A DNA stretch of 64,000 nt from Ignavibacteriae bacterium HGW-Ignavibacteriae-1 (lineage in GTDB: Bacteria > Bacteroidota > Ignavibacteria > Kapaibacteriales > UBA2268). Made by a program: the position numbers and the translations under genes. The notes under the pieces are model-generated. The model had not been told where the DNA came from. It saw only the letters and a list, made by a program, of their open reading frames with translations, and made no database searches. The stretch's first letter is position 1. Each line of letters opens with the position of its first letter. Location: the NCBI GenBank assembly GCA_002839825.1, contig PGYU01000005.1:124001-188000 (forward strand), read 5' to 3'. Shown here one piece after another: positions 45,008 through 54,315 of this stretch.

Positions 45008-45988
45008 ATGAATTTGAAAACTAAATACATGAATTTTGAACTCAAAAGTCCGATTATTCTTGCGAGTTGCGGTCTGTGCGAAAACATTGAAAATCTAATA
45101 GCAGCCGAAGATTCAGGTGCCGGCGCTGTTGTGCTGAAATCACTTTTCGAGGAACAGATTTTGAAGGACGCAGGTCACGGAACATCTTATAAATTGAAAG
45201 AATTTTCTTCGATTGATTCCTATGAGTATTCCGATAAAACAACACCTGATTCATATTTAGAAAATTACTTGGCTTTGATTTCGGAAGCAAAAAAAAGAAT
45301 TGACATTCCTGTAATTGCAAGCATCAACTGCATTTCCTATCACCAATGGCCTCAATATGCCATAATTTTCGAGAATGCGGGTGCCGATGCAATCGAGCTA
45401 AATATTTCCGTTTCGCCTACTGACCACGATATTTCAAATGATGACGTCCTCGAACGCCAAATAAAGGTAGTAAGCGATGTAAGTAATCACTGTACAGTCC
45501 CGATTGCAGTCAAAGTCTCGAACCATTATTCAAACTTAGGTTTATCTCTTTCATTATTAGAGTCAGCGGGTGCAGATGCCGTTGTGCTTTTCAATCGTTA
45601 TTTCAAACCTGATATTGATATCGAAAATGTTCAACTCATTTCCAATTCAGATTTGAGTCATCCGTATGAAATTACTGAATCTTTGCGTTGGATAGCTCTG
45701 ATGAAAAGGAAACTAAAATGCTCGATAGCAGGTTCGACCGGTGTTCATGATTCTGCCGGAATCGTGAAGTATCTACTCGCCGGAGCCGATGCCGTTCAGG
45801 TTTGCTCGGTTATTTACAAGCATGGCATGAAGCACATCAAGGAATTAAATGCCGGTTTAGCTGAATGGATGCAGAAAAAAGGTTTTGAAAATATCGAATC
45901 TTTCAAAGGGCATATCGCTATGCAAGAGTCCAATACTCCGATTTTGGAAAGATTGCAATACATGAAGCGTGCCATCAGAGATTTATAA
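45008..45988 (+). CDS. Dihydroorotate dehydrogenase-like flavoprotein
   Basis: A 326-residue TIM-barrel FMN enzyme of the dihydroorotate dehydrogenase-like group. MNLKTKYMNFELKSPIILASCGLCENIENL begins the barrel, VIASINCIS and AIELNISVS are substrate/FMN strands, and AGSTGVHDSAGIVKYLLAGADAVQVCSVI gives the phosphate-binding end. These paralogues of PyrD lack a proven substrate and usually are not in pyrimidine operons, as here behind rex. The stop abuts the convergent enzyme I stop with no gap. Confidence 0.85.
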   Translation: MNLKTKYMNFELKSPIILASCGLCENIENLIAAEDSGAGAVVLKSLFEEQILKDAGHGTSYKLKEFSSIDSYEYSDKTTPDSYLENYLALISEAKKRIDIPVIASINCISYHQWPQYAIIFENAGADAIELNISVSPTDHDISNDDVLERQIKVVSDVSNHCTVPIAVKVSNHYSNLGLSLSLLESAGADAVVLFNRYFKPDIDIENVQLISNSDLSHPYEITESLRWIALMKRKLKCSIAGSTGVHDSAGIVKYLLAGADAVQVCSVIYKHGMKHIKELNAGLAEWMQKKGFENIESFKGHIAMQESNTPILERLQYMKRAIRDL

Positions 45989-47752
45989 TTATTGTTCTAG
46001 GATTTTTAAGATTTGATACGAATCGGGTAGTTTTAACAACTTTGAAGTATTCTTCTTAACGGCTGAATACTTCATTTTTCTTATTCTATTTTTCAATTCC
46101 AATACCATAGCAGGGACTACGCTAAGTTCAGTAATTCCCATGCCAATTAAAATAGTTGTTGCGGCGGAATGCCCGGCAAGTTCGCCGCATATTCCGACCG
46201 GAATTTTCTTACGTGCTGCAGCCTCTGCTGTCATTGCAATCAATTTCAACACTGCGGGATTGAACGAATCAAATCTATCCGAAACAAGCTCATTCGTCCT
46301 ATCTACAGCCAAAGTATATTGTGTCAAATCATTAGTGCCGATGCTGAAAAAATCAGATAGCTCGGCTAATTCATCTGCCATTAATGCAGCCGACGGGGTT
46401 TCAATCATTATTCCGACAGGCATATTAGCGTCAAAATCAATTTGCTCGGCGGACAATTCTTTCTTGCATTCATCAATAATTTGAAGTGATTTTACTAATT
46501 CTGAAGTATCGCTGACCATAGGTAACATGAATCTGACGTTTTTATTTATTGATGCTCTTAACACAGACCTGATTTGAGCTTTAAATAATTCGGTTCTTGA
46601 AAGTAGATATCGAATTCCCCGAAATCCAAGCGCCGGATTTGATTCTGCATGTGGCATACCTTCGACATATTTATCACTTCCGATGTCAAATGCGCGAATA
46701 GTCACAGGATTCGGGTAAATCCTATCTGCAATTTCGCGGTACCACTTGCTTTGAAGCTCTTCACCGGGAATTGTAGAATAATTGATTATCAAACTCTCAG
46801 AGCGAACCAAGCCAATTCCTTCTGCACCAACCAAATTAGCAGCATCAATATCGTCGAGTCTGTCAACATTAGCCATTAGATGAATCTTTCTACCATCAGC
46901 AGTAACTGCCGGTTCTTTCGCCAATTTCCCGAGTGCAATACGGTGTTTTTCGATTTTCTCAATTTTGTCCTGATATTTTGCGATTAATTCATCATTCGGA
47001 TTGTAAATCACAAGTCCGGTGAATCCATCAATAATTACAAGATCGTTATTTTTAATGATTCCTGTGGCATCTTTGACGCCGATTACAGCTGGAGTTTCAA
47101 ATGAACGAGCGAGAATTGAAACGTGAGAAGCAATGCCACCGGCTTCAGTCACAACTGCCAAGGCGCCAGCTTCTTTGTAATTCACAAAATCAGTAGGGGT
47201 AAGTGATTGCGCCACCAATACTCTATCATTTGCGATATTATATTGTAAGCATCGCTGCTTCAGCGCTGAAAGTATATGCGTTTTGACATGGTCTAACTCA
47301 GTAGCACGTTCACGCAAAATTTTATCTCGTGAATTTAGCAAATATACTTTTTGCTTTTCAAATTCGCGTATCACGGCACTTTCCGCTGTGTAGCCGTCAT
47401 TTATAAAAGCATTGATTGATTTTTGCAAAAATTCATCATTGATAATTAGTAGATTTGTTTCCAAAATATTAACAGCGCCGGTATTGGATTCGGGTATCCT
47501 ATCTACTACTGCTTTAAATTCCAAATTCAAATCTTTAAATGCTTGGGTTAATCTGTCTATTTCGAATGAGCTAGTTCCGCTTGATACTTTGTCGTTAGCA
47601 GAGATAAAAATTTCAGGTTGAATAACAAGAGCCTTCGCAATCACCACACCGGGCGACGAAGGAATACCCTTAAGAAAACCTGTTGCAATCAATGCCGAAG
47701 TTTTTTCCTTAAAAAAGGGTAGTTCTATTTTTAGGTCCGCAAACAAGTTCAA
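45989..47752 (-). CDS. ptsI: PTS phosphoenolpyruvate-protein phosphotransferase (enzyme I)
   Basis: A 587-residue enzyme I. The N-terminal phospho-histidine site is AVVTEAGGIASHVSILARS (His about residue 204), and the C-terminal PEP-binding barrel has MANVDRLDDIDAANLVGAEGIGLVRSE, FDIGSDKYV, GFRGIRYLL and SIGTNDLTQYTLAVDR with catalytic GICGELAG. It begins with TTG overlapping the HPr stop (TTGA), so it is translationally coupled. No sugar permease (EII) genes lie nearby, so this PTS may be regulatory or serve distant EII genes. Confidence 0.95.
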   Translation of the reverse strand: MNLFADLKIELPFFKEKTSALIATGFLKGIPSSPGVVIAKALVIQPEIFISANDKVSSGTSSFEIDRLTQAFKDLNLEFKAVVDRIPESNTGAVNILETNLLIINDEFLQKSINAFINDGYTAESAVIREFEKQKVYLLNSRDKILRERATELDHVKTHILSALKQRCLQYNIANDRVLVAQSLTPTDFVNYKEAGALAVVTEAGGIASHVSILARSFETPAVIGVKDATGIIKNNDLVIIDGFTGLVIYNPNDELIAKYQDKIEKIEKHRIALGKLAKEPAVTADGRKIHLMANVDRLDDIDAANLVGAEGIGLVRSESLIINYSTIPGEELQSKWYREIADRIYPNPVTIRAFDIGSDKYVEGMPHAESNPALGFRGIRYLLSRTELFKAQIRSVLRASINKNVRFMLPMVSDTSELVKSLQIIDECKKELSAEQIDFDANMPVGIMIETPSAALMADELAELSDFFSIGTNDLTQYTLAVDRTNELVSDRFDSFNPAVLKLIAMTAEAAARKKIPVGICGELAGHSAATTILIGMGITELSVVPAMVLELKNRIRKMKYSAVKKNTSKLLKLPDSYQILKILEQ

Positions 47753-48021
47753 ATTTCTCCAAATCCTTGCTCAAACAAATCCGCAATTTCGTTGACAGCT
47801 GCTTCTGCATCGTCGCCTTCAGCTCTTATAGTCAACACACATCCGTTTTCTGCGGCTAATGTCATCACTCCGATTATGCTTTTGCCATTAATCATAAACC
47901 CATCTCGTATCAAAAAAATCTCAGAATCAAATCTTGAAGACAGCTTAACTAATGATGCCGCAGGTCTTGTATGCAGCCCGGCTCTATTTCTAACTGTCAC
48001 TTCCTTTTCAATTATTATCAT
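47749..48021 (-). CDS. ptsH: Phosphocarrier protein HPr
   Basis: A 90-residue HPr from the ATG at 48021; the longer frame adds a hydrophobic head that does not fit. The active-site His is in NRAGLHTRPAASLV (His about residue 15), and the regulatory serine is in GKSIIGVMTLAA (Ser about 46). Receives phosphate from enzyme I, whose TTG start overlaps this gene's stop. The Ser site suggests possible HPr-kinase control. The tail DLFEQGFGEI is family-typical. Confidence 0.95.
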   Translation of the reverse strand: MIIIEKEVTVRNRAGLHTRPAASLVKLSSRFDSEIFLIRDGFMINGKSIIGVMTLAAENGCVLTIRAEGDDAEAAVNEIADLFEQGFGEI

Positions 48022-48135
48022 CAAAACAAATAAAAATATTAATAAACTACAAATATAAAGGAAATCGGAGAATAATATCAATGTTTTTAATAAAGATTTG
48101 AAAAATATGCAAACAAGTGAAATTGACCATTCAAA

Positions 48136-48771
48136 TCACATCGCCAAAACTCGCTTAATTTCATCGGGACTAATTGCTCCCACCCTGAGTATCTTTGGCT
48201 CATCAACGATGCTGATGATAGTTGATTCCATTCTGTATTGAGTTTCGCCGCCATCTAAAATAATTTTTGTTCTTCCGTTGAGACTTGTATATGCTTGATT
48301 GGCATTGGTGGCGGATTTTTCACCGCTTAAATTCGCAGAAGTGGCTGCTAAGGGCGAACCCACCATTCTAATAAGTTCGAGGCAAAGTTCATTTGACGGA
48401 TAACGAATTGACAATGTGGGCAATCCGGACGATACGACGGGATTGACAGCGTCGGAGCGTTTCATAATTATCGCAAGTGGTCCCGGCAAAAATGTTTCGG
48501 CAAGTTTGTAAAACAAAATGGGAATATCTTCGCAAAGCATTTCAACTTGATCAATGCTGCAAACGTGAGCAGCTAAGGGATTACTTTTCTCTCGCCCTTT
48601 TATTTCGAAGATTTTATCAATTGCTGCTAAATCATAAATTGATGCTCCAAGCCCATAAACGGTCTCAGTTGGAAATACAATTGGATGACCTGCTAAAATC
48701 GTTTCCGAACACGATTCTAATGATTTTTCAAAGTCATTCAATCCATCTAATATTGCAGTTTCAATATACAT
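48136..48771 (-). CDS. tsaC: L-threonylcarbamoyladenylate synthase (Sua5/YrdC/TsaC)
   Basis: A 211-residue protein with the YrdC domain: HPIVFPTETVYGLGASIYD near residue 29, IFEIKGREKSNPLAAHV, LPGPLAIIMKR and SIRYPSNELCLELI, SPLAATSANLSGEKSATN. It makes threonylcarbamoyl-AMP, the first step of t6A37 tRNA modification. Short length means it lacks the extra Sua5 C-domain. Stands alone, 55 bp beyond the HPr gene's upstream region on the same strand. Confidence 0.93.
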   Translation of the reverse strand: MYIETAILDGLNDFEKSLESCSETILAGHPIVFPTETVYGLGASIYDLAAIDKIFEIKGREKSNPLAAHVCSIDQVEMLCEDIPILFYKLAETFLPGPLAIIMKRSDAVNPVVSSGLPTLSIRYPSNELCLELIRMVGSPLAATSANLSGEKSATNANQAYTSLNGRTKIILDGGETQYRMESTIISIVDEPKILRVGAISPDEIKRVLAM

Positions 48772-48875
48772 TAACTTAAATTAATAATTAATTAATAAAT
48801 TTTATAGACATTTCTGCTGCTAAAATATTATTTTTGTTCATTAGAAAAGTATAATTATAGTAAAAAGCATAGTTT

Positions 48876-50879
48876 ATGAAAATTTTTGAAGACCACTATT
48901 TATCATCGCTTGATTCATTTGGAGCAATTTTTCGAGAGCTTGACGCAAAACTTTGGGAAAATATAAACCATAACCCAAGTGAATTTGTTTGGCGACAATC
49001 AGTGAGTGATGATGCTTTCAAGCAAACTGAATCATTCAAAAAATTCCAAAATGAAAGCGAAGAGCTAAAAATTCAAAATCATGAATTATCAGACATCAGC
49101 GAAAATGTAATAGCATATTTTAGCCCCGAAATAGCGATAAATCAATCAATTCCTGCATATGCAGGTGGTTTGGGAATTCTTGCCGGCGACCATTTGAAAT
49201 CTGCTTCTGATATGAAAATCCCGATGATTGGCATTACCTTGAACTATCGCTATGGCTATTTCAAGCAAAAATTATCAAAATCAGGCGTGCAAATTGCCGA
49301 ATATGCCGAAATTCTTCCTGAAAAGCACAATATAATTCCGATACTTGATGAAAGCGGTGTCCACAGATTCATTACGATTGAACTGCCCGATTGTGAGTTA
49401 AAAGTTATGCTATATCAAATCAAATTTGGAAATACTTTCATTATTTTGCTTGATACTGATTGCGATTTTAATGGTAATTTGCGAAATATCACTCACCATT
49501 TGTATGTTGGCGATAGGGAAACGAGATTGCTGCAGGAAATTGTTATGGGAATCGGCGGTATGAGGGCATTGGCTGAACTCGGCATTGAGCCCGCTCGCAT
49601 TCACATTAACGAAGGTCACGCTGCTTTTGCACTTCTGGAAAAAGCTAAACAACTTATCGCACATAAAGGGCTAAATCTCACTCAAGCTCTTGAACAAGTT
49701 AAAAGTGAATCAGTTTTTACGACTCATACACCGATAATTCATGGAAACGAGGAATTTAAACCACAATTAATTCAAAAATATTTTTCAGGGAAATTATTAC
49801 CTGAAATGATGCATCCTAATGATTTCATGAAATTGGGCTTGATTCAAAATGGCAAAAAAATGTTTTCGATGACAGTTTTGGCACTTAATTTATCCAATAA
49901 TGTCAATGCTGTAAGTAAATTGCATACTGTAACTTCTAATAAAATGTGGAATAATATTCTTGACAATAGGAAAATTAAAATTAATTCAATTACAAATGGG
50001 ATTCATTTCCGAACCTGGATTTCTAAAGAATTTGATGAATTATACAGACAGTATTTGGGTTCAAATTATCTTGAAAATTATAATATTGATTATGCAAATA
50101 TTTTAGAAAGTATCCCCAATAATGAATTAGATTCTGCAAGAAAATCTGCAAAAATCCATTTAATTGATTATTTTAATAATTATTTAATCACCAATCCACC
50201 TGCTTATATCAAACGAGATAAATTTAAGGAAGTTTGCACAAATATTGCGGAAGATGCTCTACTAATCGGCTTTGCGAGAAGATTTGCTCCATACAAAAGA
50301 GCAGAATTAGTTTTCGAGAATATGGAGCGATTAATTCCAATTTTAAATAATAAATCAAAGCCTATTAAATTATTTATTTCTGGCAAATCACATCCTGCCG
50401 ATGTTGATGGCAAACGCTTAATTAAAAACATTATTAGAAAAATCCGAGATTATTCCCTTGAAGATAAAATAATATTCTTGGAGAATTATGATATACGCAT
50501 TGCAAAGAATTTGGTCAGTGCTTGCGATATTTGGCTCAATACTCCGATTCGTACATTAGAAGCGAGCGGAACGTCGGGCATGAAATCTGCTTTGAATGGT
50601 GGAATCAATTTCAGTATTCTCGATGGATGGTGGGATGAAGCTTATGATGAATCCAATGGATGGGCAATCGGGGACCAAAATGTAAATGATTTGCCGGATT
50701 TGGCACTCGCAAATTCGATTTATGACAGACTCGAAAATACAATTATCCCACTTTATTATTCGAGAAATTCCGAAAGTGGGCAGTGGTATAAAATTATGCG
50801 AAATTCCATGAACACTGTCTTGAAACAGTTTCCATCTCATAGAATGCTTGAAGAATACAATTCGATTTATAAAAAATAA
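48876..50879 (+). CDS. glgP: Alpha-glucan family phosphorylase
   Basis: A 667-residue GT35 phosphorylase of the alpha-glucan type (TIGR02094-like). IAYFSPEIAINQSIPAYAGGLGILAGDHLKSASD opens the fold, and the pyridoxal-phosphate Lys region is LNTPIRTLEASGTSGMKSALNGG, with RRFAPYKRAELVFENMERLI and LFISGKSHPADVDG for phosphate and glucose binding. It releases glucose-1-phosphate from glycogen or maltodextrins. Shorter than many relatives, whose N-terminal DUF3417 extension is longer. Followed by a perfect terminator. Confidence 0.92.
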   Translation: MKIFEDHYLSSLDSFGAIFRELDAKLWENINHNPSEFVWRQSVSDDAFKQTESFKKFQNESEELKIQNHELSDISENVIAYFSPEIAINQSIPAYAGGLGILAGDHLKSASDMKIPMIGITLNYRYGYFKQKLSKSGVQIAEYAEILPEKHNIIPILDESGVHRFITIELPDCELKVMLYQIKFGNTFIILLDTDCDFNGNLRNITHHLYVGDRETRLLQEIVMGIGGMRALAELGIEPARIHINEGHAAFALLEKAKQLIAHKGLNLTQALEQVKSESVFTTHTPIIHGNEEFKPQLIQKYFSGKLLPEMMHPNDFMKLGLIQNGKKMFSMTVLALNLSNNVNAVSKLHTVTSNKMWNNILDNRKIKINSITNGIHFRTWISKEFDELYRQYLGSNYLENYNIDYANILESIPNNELDSARKSAKIHLIDYFNNYLITNPPAYIKRDKFKEVCTNIAEDALLIGFARRFAPYKRAELVFENMERLIPILNNKSKPIKLFISGKSHPADVDGKRLIKNIIRKIRDYSLEDKIIFLENYDIRIAKNLVSACDIWLNTPIRTLEASGTSGMKSALNGGINFSILDGWWDEAYDESNGWAIGDQNVNDLPDLALANSIYDRLENTIIPLYYSRNSESGQWYKIMRNSMNTVLKQFPSHRMLEEYNSIYKK

Positions 50880-50881
50880 AA

Positions 50882-50920
50882 AAAGGAGTTATTAATTAAT
50901 AACTCCTTTGATTTTATTTT
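50882..50920. terminator. Bidirectional intrinsic terminator
   Basis: AAAGGAGTTATT-AATT-AATAACTCCTTT, a perfect 12-bp stem, followed by a T-rich tract on both strands; between the convergent phosphorylase and E2 genes. Confidence 0.9.
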
Positions 50921-50931
50921 AAAAAAAATAA

Positions 50932-52680
50932 TTAAATAACAATTGTTTTTTCGTTCATATTTTCAAGATTCTTCACAACGGCTGCTAATGTTTGACCTGC
51001 TAACATACCGTCAACCACTCTGTGGTCATAAGTTATAGACGCATACATCATTTGGCGAATCAAAATCAAATCATTTCCTTCGATTTCTTTTACCATTGGT
51101 CTCTTCTTGATTGCACCAACGCCAAATATTGCGACTTGCGGTTGGTTTATTATCGGAGTGCCGAATAAAGTGCCAAAAGTACCGACATTAGTCAAAGTGA
51201 CTGTTCCGCCTTGAATTTCGTCGGGATTTAACTTTTTATTGCGTGCTCTGTTCGCCAAATCATAGATTGAGCGTGCAACACCGGTGATATTGAGCATATC
51301 GGAACCCTTAATTACGGGCACAATCAAGTTACCATCGGGCAGTGCAGTTGCAATTCCAAGGTTAATTCTCTTATGGCGAAGAATGTTTTTCCCGTCCACA
51401 CTGATATTTACCATTGGGAATTGGCGAACTGCATCAATGACTGCTTGAGCGAAGAATGGAGTGTAAGTGAGCTTGAAACCTTCGCGTTTTTCAAATTCAG
51501 CTTTCATTTTATTTCTGAAGTTCACAATACCTGTGACGTCAACCTCTGCAACGCTTGTAACGTGTGCGGAAGTATGTTTGGAATAAACCATGTGGTCGGA
51601 AATCAATTGGCGAATTCTATCCATCGGTATAACTTCGACATCATCGCCGGTGGGTAGTGAAATCTGCGGAGCTTTTGGTGCAGCCGGAACCGTTGAAGCT
51701 GCCTTAGGTGCAGCGGCTGCCGCTGCTTTAGGTGCAGGTGCCGAGCTACGATTTTCGATATAATCCAAAATATCAGTTTTGTTGATTCTACCTTCTAAGC
51801 CGGAACCCTTGATTTGTCTGAGTTCTTCGAGTGTAACTCCGTTATCTTCAGCAATTTTTCTAACCAATGGTGAGTAGAAGTTTTCGCCATCGCGTGGAGG
51901 AATCTCTTTCGTACCGCCTTCGGCAGGTATAGTAACACTTGCTTTATGAGCGGGTTTTTCTTCTGCGGCGGATTCCTTCTTTGGTTCAGCTTTGGATTCT
52001 TTCGGTTCATCAGCTGAAGGAGTAGGTTCTGATTTCGTCTCAACTGTGCCACCACTCGAAATTTTTGCGATAGGCACACCAACTTCGACAGTTTCACCCT
52101 CTTGAACCATTATTTCAGCTAAAACGCCCTCTACGGGTGAAGGAACTTCTGTATCTACTTTATCAGTAGAAATTTCGAGAATCATTTGGTCTCGTTCGAC
52201 TGTATCGCCAACCTTGACGAGCCATTTGGTGACAGTACCTTCTTGAAGTGATTCGCCCATTTTTGGCATCACAACTTCAGTAATTTTGCCACCTTTTGCG
52301 GTAGCAGGTGCTTCTTCAGTTGCTTTTTTGGTCTCAGAAGTAGCTTTGGGTTCTTCTTTAGTTTCTTTTTTAGGTTCTTCTTTTGGTTCTTCTTTTGGTT
52401 CTTCTTTTGGAGTTTCGGATTTAGCTTCAGTAGATGCAGATGCATCTGTTTCGATAATTGCAATTGCAGTTCCAACTTCTACAGTTTCGCCTTCTGCAAC
52501 AAGTATTTCAGCTAAAACACCTTCGTTAGGCGATGGGACTTCAGTGTCAACTTTATCAGTCGAGATTTCGAGTATCATCTCGTCACGTTCGACTTTTTCG
52601 CCAACTTTTTTCATCCATTTTGTAATCGTACCTTCTTGCAAAGACTCGCCCATTTTTGGCATTACCACTTCTACACGCAT
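50932..52680 (-). CDS. 2-oxo acid dehydrogenase E2, dihydrolipoamide acyltransferase with two lipoyl domains
   Basis: A 582-residue E2. Two lipoyl domains, about residues 2-78 and 136-210, each contain EISTDKVDTEVPSP with the lipoylated Lys. They are joined by mobile Glu/Lys/Pro-rich and Ala/Pro-rich linkers (repeated KEEP units). An E3-binding domain (SPLVRKIAEDNGVTLEELRQIKG, about 265-303) precedes the catalytic domain, whose active site is YDHRVVDG near residue 550. The complex could be pyruvate, 2-oxoglutarate or branched-chain dehydrogenase; no E1 or E3 gene is adjacent. Confidence 0.93.
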   Translation of the reverse strand: MRVEVVMPKMGESLQEGTITKWMKKVGEKVERDEMILEISTDKVDTEVPSPNEGVLAEILVAEGETVEVGTAIAIIETDASASTEAKSETPKEEPKEEPKEEPKKETKEEPKATSETKKATEEAPATAKGGKITEVVMPKMGESLQEGTVTKWLVKVGDTVERDQMILEISTDKVDTEVPSPVEGVLAEIMVQEGETVEVGVPIAKISSGGTVETKSEPTPSADEPKESKAEPKKESAAEEKPAHKASVTIPAEGGTKEIPPRDGENFYSPLVRKIAEDNGVTLEELRQIKGSGLEGRINKTDILDYIENRSSAPAPKAAAAAAPKAASTVPAAPKAPQISLPTGDDVEVIPMDRIRQLISDHMVYSKHTSAHVTSVAEVDVTGIVNFRNKMKAEFEKREGFKLTYTPFFAQAVIDAVRQFPMVNISVDGKNILRHKRINLGIATALPDGNLIVPVIKGSDMLNITGVARSIYDLANRARNKKLNPDEIQGGTVTLTNVGTFGTLFGTPIINQPQVAIFGVGAIKKRPMVKEIEGNDLILIRQMMYASITYDHRVVDGMLAGQTLAAVVKNLENMNEKTIVI

Positions 52681-52735
52681 TTGGATTTCTCCTCAATATT
52701 TTATTTTTATTTTACAAATTTTTAATATCTTAAGA

Positions 52736-52774
52736 ACAAAAAAAGACGAATTTACTAATAAGTAAATTCGTCTT
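52736..52774 (-). terminator. Intrinsic terminator of the LolA-like gene pair
   Basis: AAGACGAATTTACT-TATT-AGTAAATTCGTCTT, a 14-bp stem (52743-52774) with a T-run on the minus strand. Confidence 0.92.
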
Positions 52775-52795
52775 AGAGACTATTAAATGGACTGA

Positions 52796-53521
52796 TTATT
52801 TTGGCATGCTGAATATTTTGTCATCCACATCAAAATTTGTGTCTATTTCCGAGAAACTCAACTTCTGAGAAACAACACCATTGGTCTTTATTTCGATTAT
52901 CTTAGGATAAATAATGCCCTTGTTTTTCAATCTGTCTAAGACCAAAGTTTCTATATTTTGACCGCCGACATTTTGTTCAGTTTTGTACATAAGAAAGCTT
53001 ATAGAATCGAAGTAAACATCAGCGAAGCTGCCATCAGTTTCGATAAATTTGATAACATGGCATGATCTGCTGCTATCAATTTCTTGAATGCCTTTATATT
53101 CGGCTTTTATACCTTGATTTGCATAATTATCGAATGGCAAAGCAGCCAGATTCAAGAAACCTTCTAACTGCGATTTTGTCATATCTGCTTCGGGACCTGT
53201 GAGAACTTGGGGGTCAGTTCCTGTCATAGGATTGATAGCCCATACTTCATTTCCGTCATATCCGAAAGACATTTTCATACCCATAACTTCATTTTCCATG
53301 TACATTTTGGGCTTTTTAGAGACATAATAAAGATCTACACTCAATCCTTGAGCAGGTATATCCATTTTGCCTTTGATTTTAACGGATTCAATGGAATTGA
53401 TTTTTTCTTTTCCACCGGTTGCTTTATAACATTTTTCAAGTATGTCAGAAACTTCATCAGCTTGAACTGATACAAATGAAAATGCCATTATAAGTAAAAT
53501 CGCTGTTGCTAATGTGCGCAT
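52796..53521 (-). CDS. Exported LolA-like lipoprotein-sorting family protein
   Basis: A 241-residue periplasmic protein with a signal peptide (ending SVQAD). The mature N-terminus DILEKCYKATGGKEKINSIESVKIKGKM and the curved-sheet strands (FADVYFDSISFLMYKTE, YPKIIEIKTNGVVSQKLSFSEI) match the LolA/LolB-like outer-membrane lipoprotein-sorting fold group. The role could be lipid or lipoprotein handling. It is the downstream partner of the gene at 53551 (30 bp apart) and is closed by a strong terminator. Confidence 0.75.
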   Translation of the reverse strand: MRTLATAILLIMAFSFVSVQADEVSDILEKCYKATGGKEKINSIESVKIKGKMDIPAQGLSVDLYYVSKKPKMYMENEVMGMKMSFGYDGNEVWAINPMTGTDPQVLTGPEADMTKSQLEGFLNLAALPFDNYANQGIKAEYKGIQEIDSSRSCHVIKFIETDGSFADVYFDSISFLMYKTEQNVGGQNIETLVLDRLKNKGIIYPKIIEIKTNGVVSQKLSFSEIDTNFDVDDKIFSMPK

Positions 53522-53550
53522 AATAAAAAAACTCCTAAATTAAATTAAAA

Positions 53551-54258
53551 TTATTGTGGTCGTCTAAAATCATATTTGTTCATTCCCAAGTCGAATTTTA
53601 TTTCGACTAATTCATAGGTCACTGGTTCGTTAATTAGAGTTGCTACTACTTTGAAGGGAATACGTATATCATCAACTACTTCATAATCATCCAAATACAT
53701 TTCAAATGGAATTGATTGACCTTGATGTTCTACTAACTTGACAACACGTCGGAGGTCATAATTAACAGTATCTATGTACAAATCGCTATATACACCATCT
53801 TTGTCTTTCATCGAAATCTGAAAAAATGTTTCGCCCCCAAAAGTGCTAAGTTGAGCAAGTTCAAAATGCGAAGTTTCGAGATTGCCATAGACATGTGTAA
53901 AGAAAAATTCATACATCATATCGAATTGACTTTCTATATCCGGATTTCCTGGTGCAGCGGGTGCAACAGCTATTTTTAACCATGATTTTACGCCATCATA
54001 AACCATGTGCATTCCGCCTCTTTCGTACGAATTTAAGCGATGATAGTATTCTTTCATAAAGTAATAGTCCATTTTTGATTTTCTTTCACCACTGACTTGC
54101 TCAAGCTTTGCATGAAAATCTTTCAAACCGGCAAGTTTGTCGAAATTCTTAGCTTTCACGAATCGTTCCATTACTTGCTCTACAGTCACTTTTTCAGCCG
54201 ACCAAGCATAATTTGAAACAAAACAAATCAAAAAAAGACTTAACAAAAATTTATTCAC
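53551..54258 (-). CDS. Exported LolA-like protein
   Basis: A 235-residue periplasmic protein starting at GTG (54258), signal peptide ending NYAWSAE. VEQVMERFVKAKNFDKLAGLKDFHAKLEQ and the C-terminal YLDDYEVVDDIRIPFKVVATL, TYELVEIKFDLGMNKYDF share the LolA-like pattern of its neighbour at 52796, so the two are distant paralogues in one operon. Confidence 0.7.
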   Translation of the reverse strand: MNKFLLSLFLICFVSNYAWSAEKVTVEQVMERFVKAKNFDKLAGLKDFHAKLEQVSGERKSKMDYYFMKEYYHRLNSYERGGMHMVYDGVKSWLKIAVAPAAPGNPDIESQFDMMYEFFFTHVYGNLETSHFELAQLSTFGGETFFQISMKDKDGVYSDLYIDTVNYDLRRVVKLVEHQGQSIPFEMYLDDYEVVDDIRIPFKVVATLINEPVTYELVEIKFDLGMNKYDFRRPQ

Positions 54259-54315
54259 TATAAATACTCCAATTACATTTTAAACACACTTATTAACGTT
54301 TGAGACCGATAAAAG

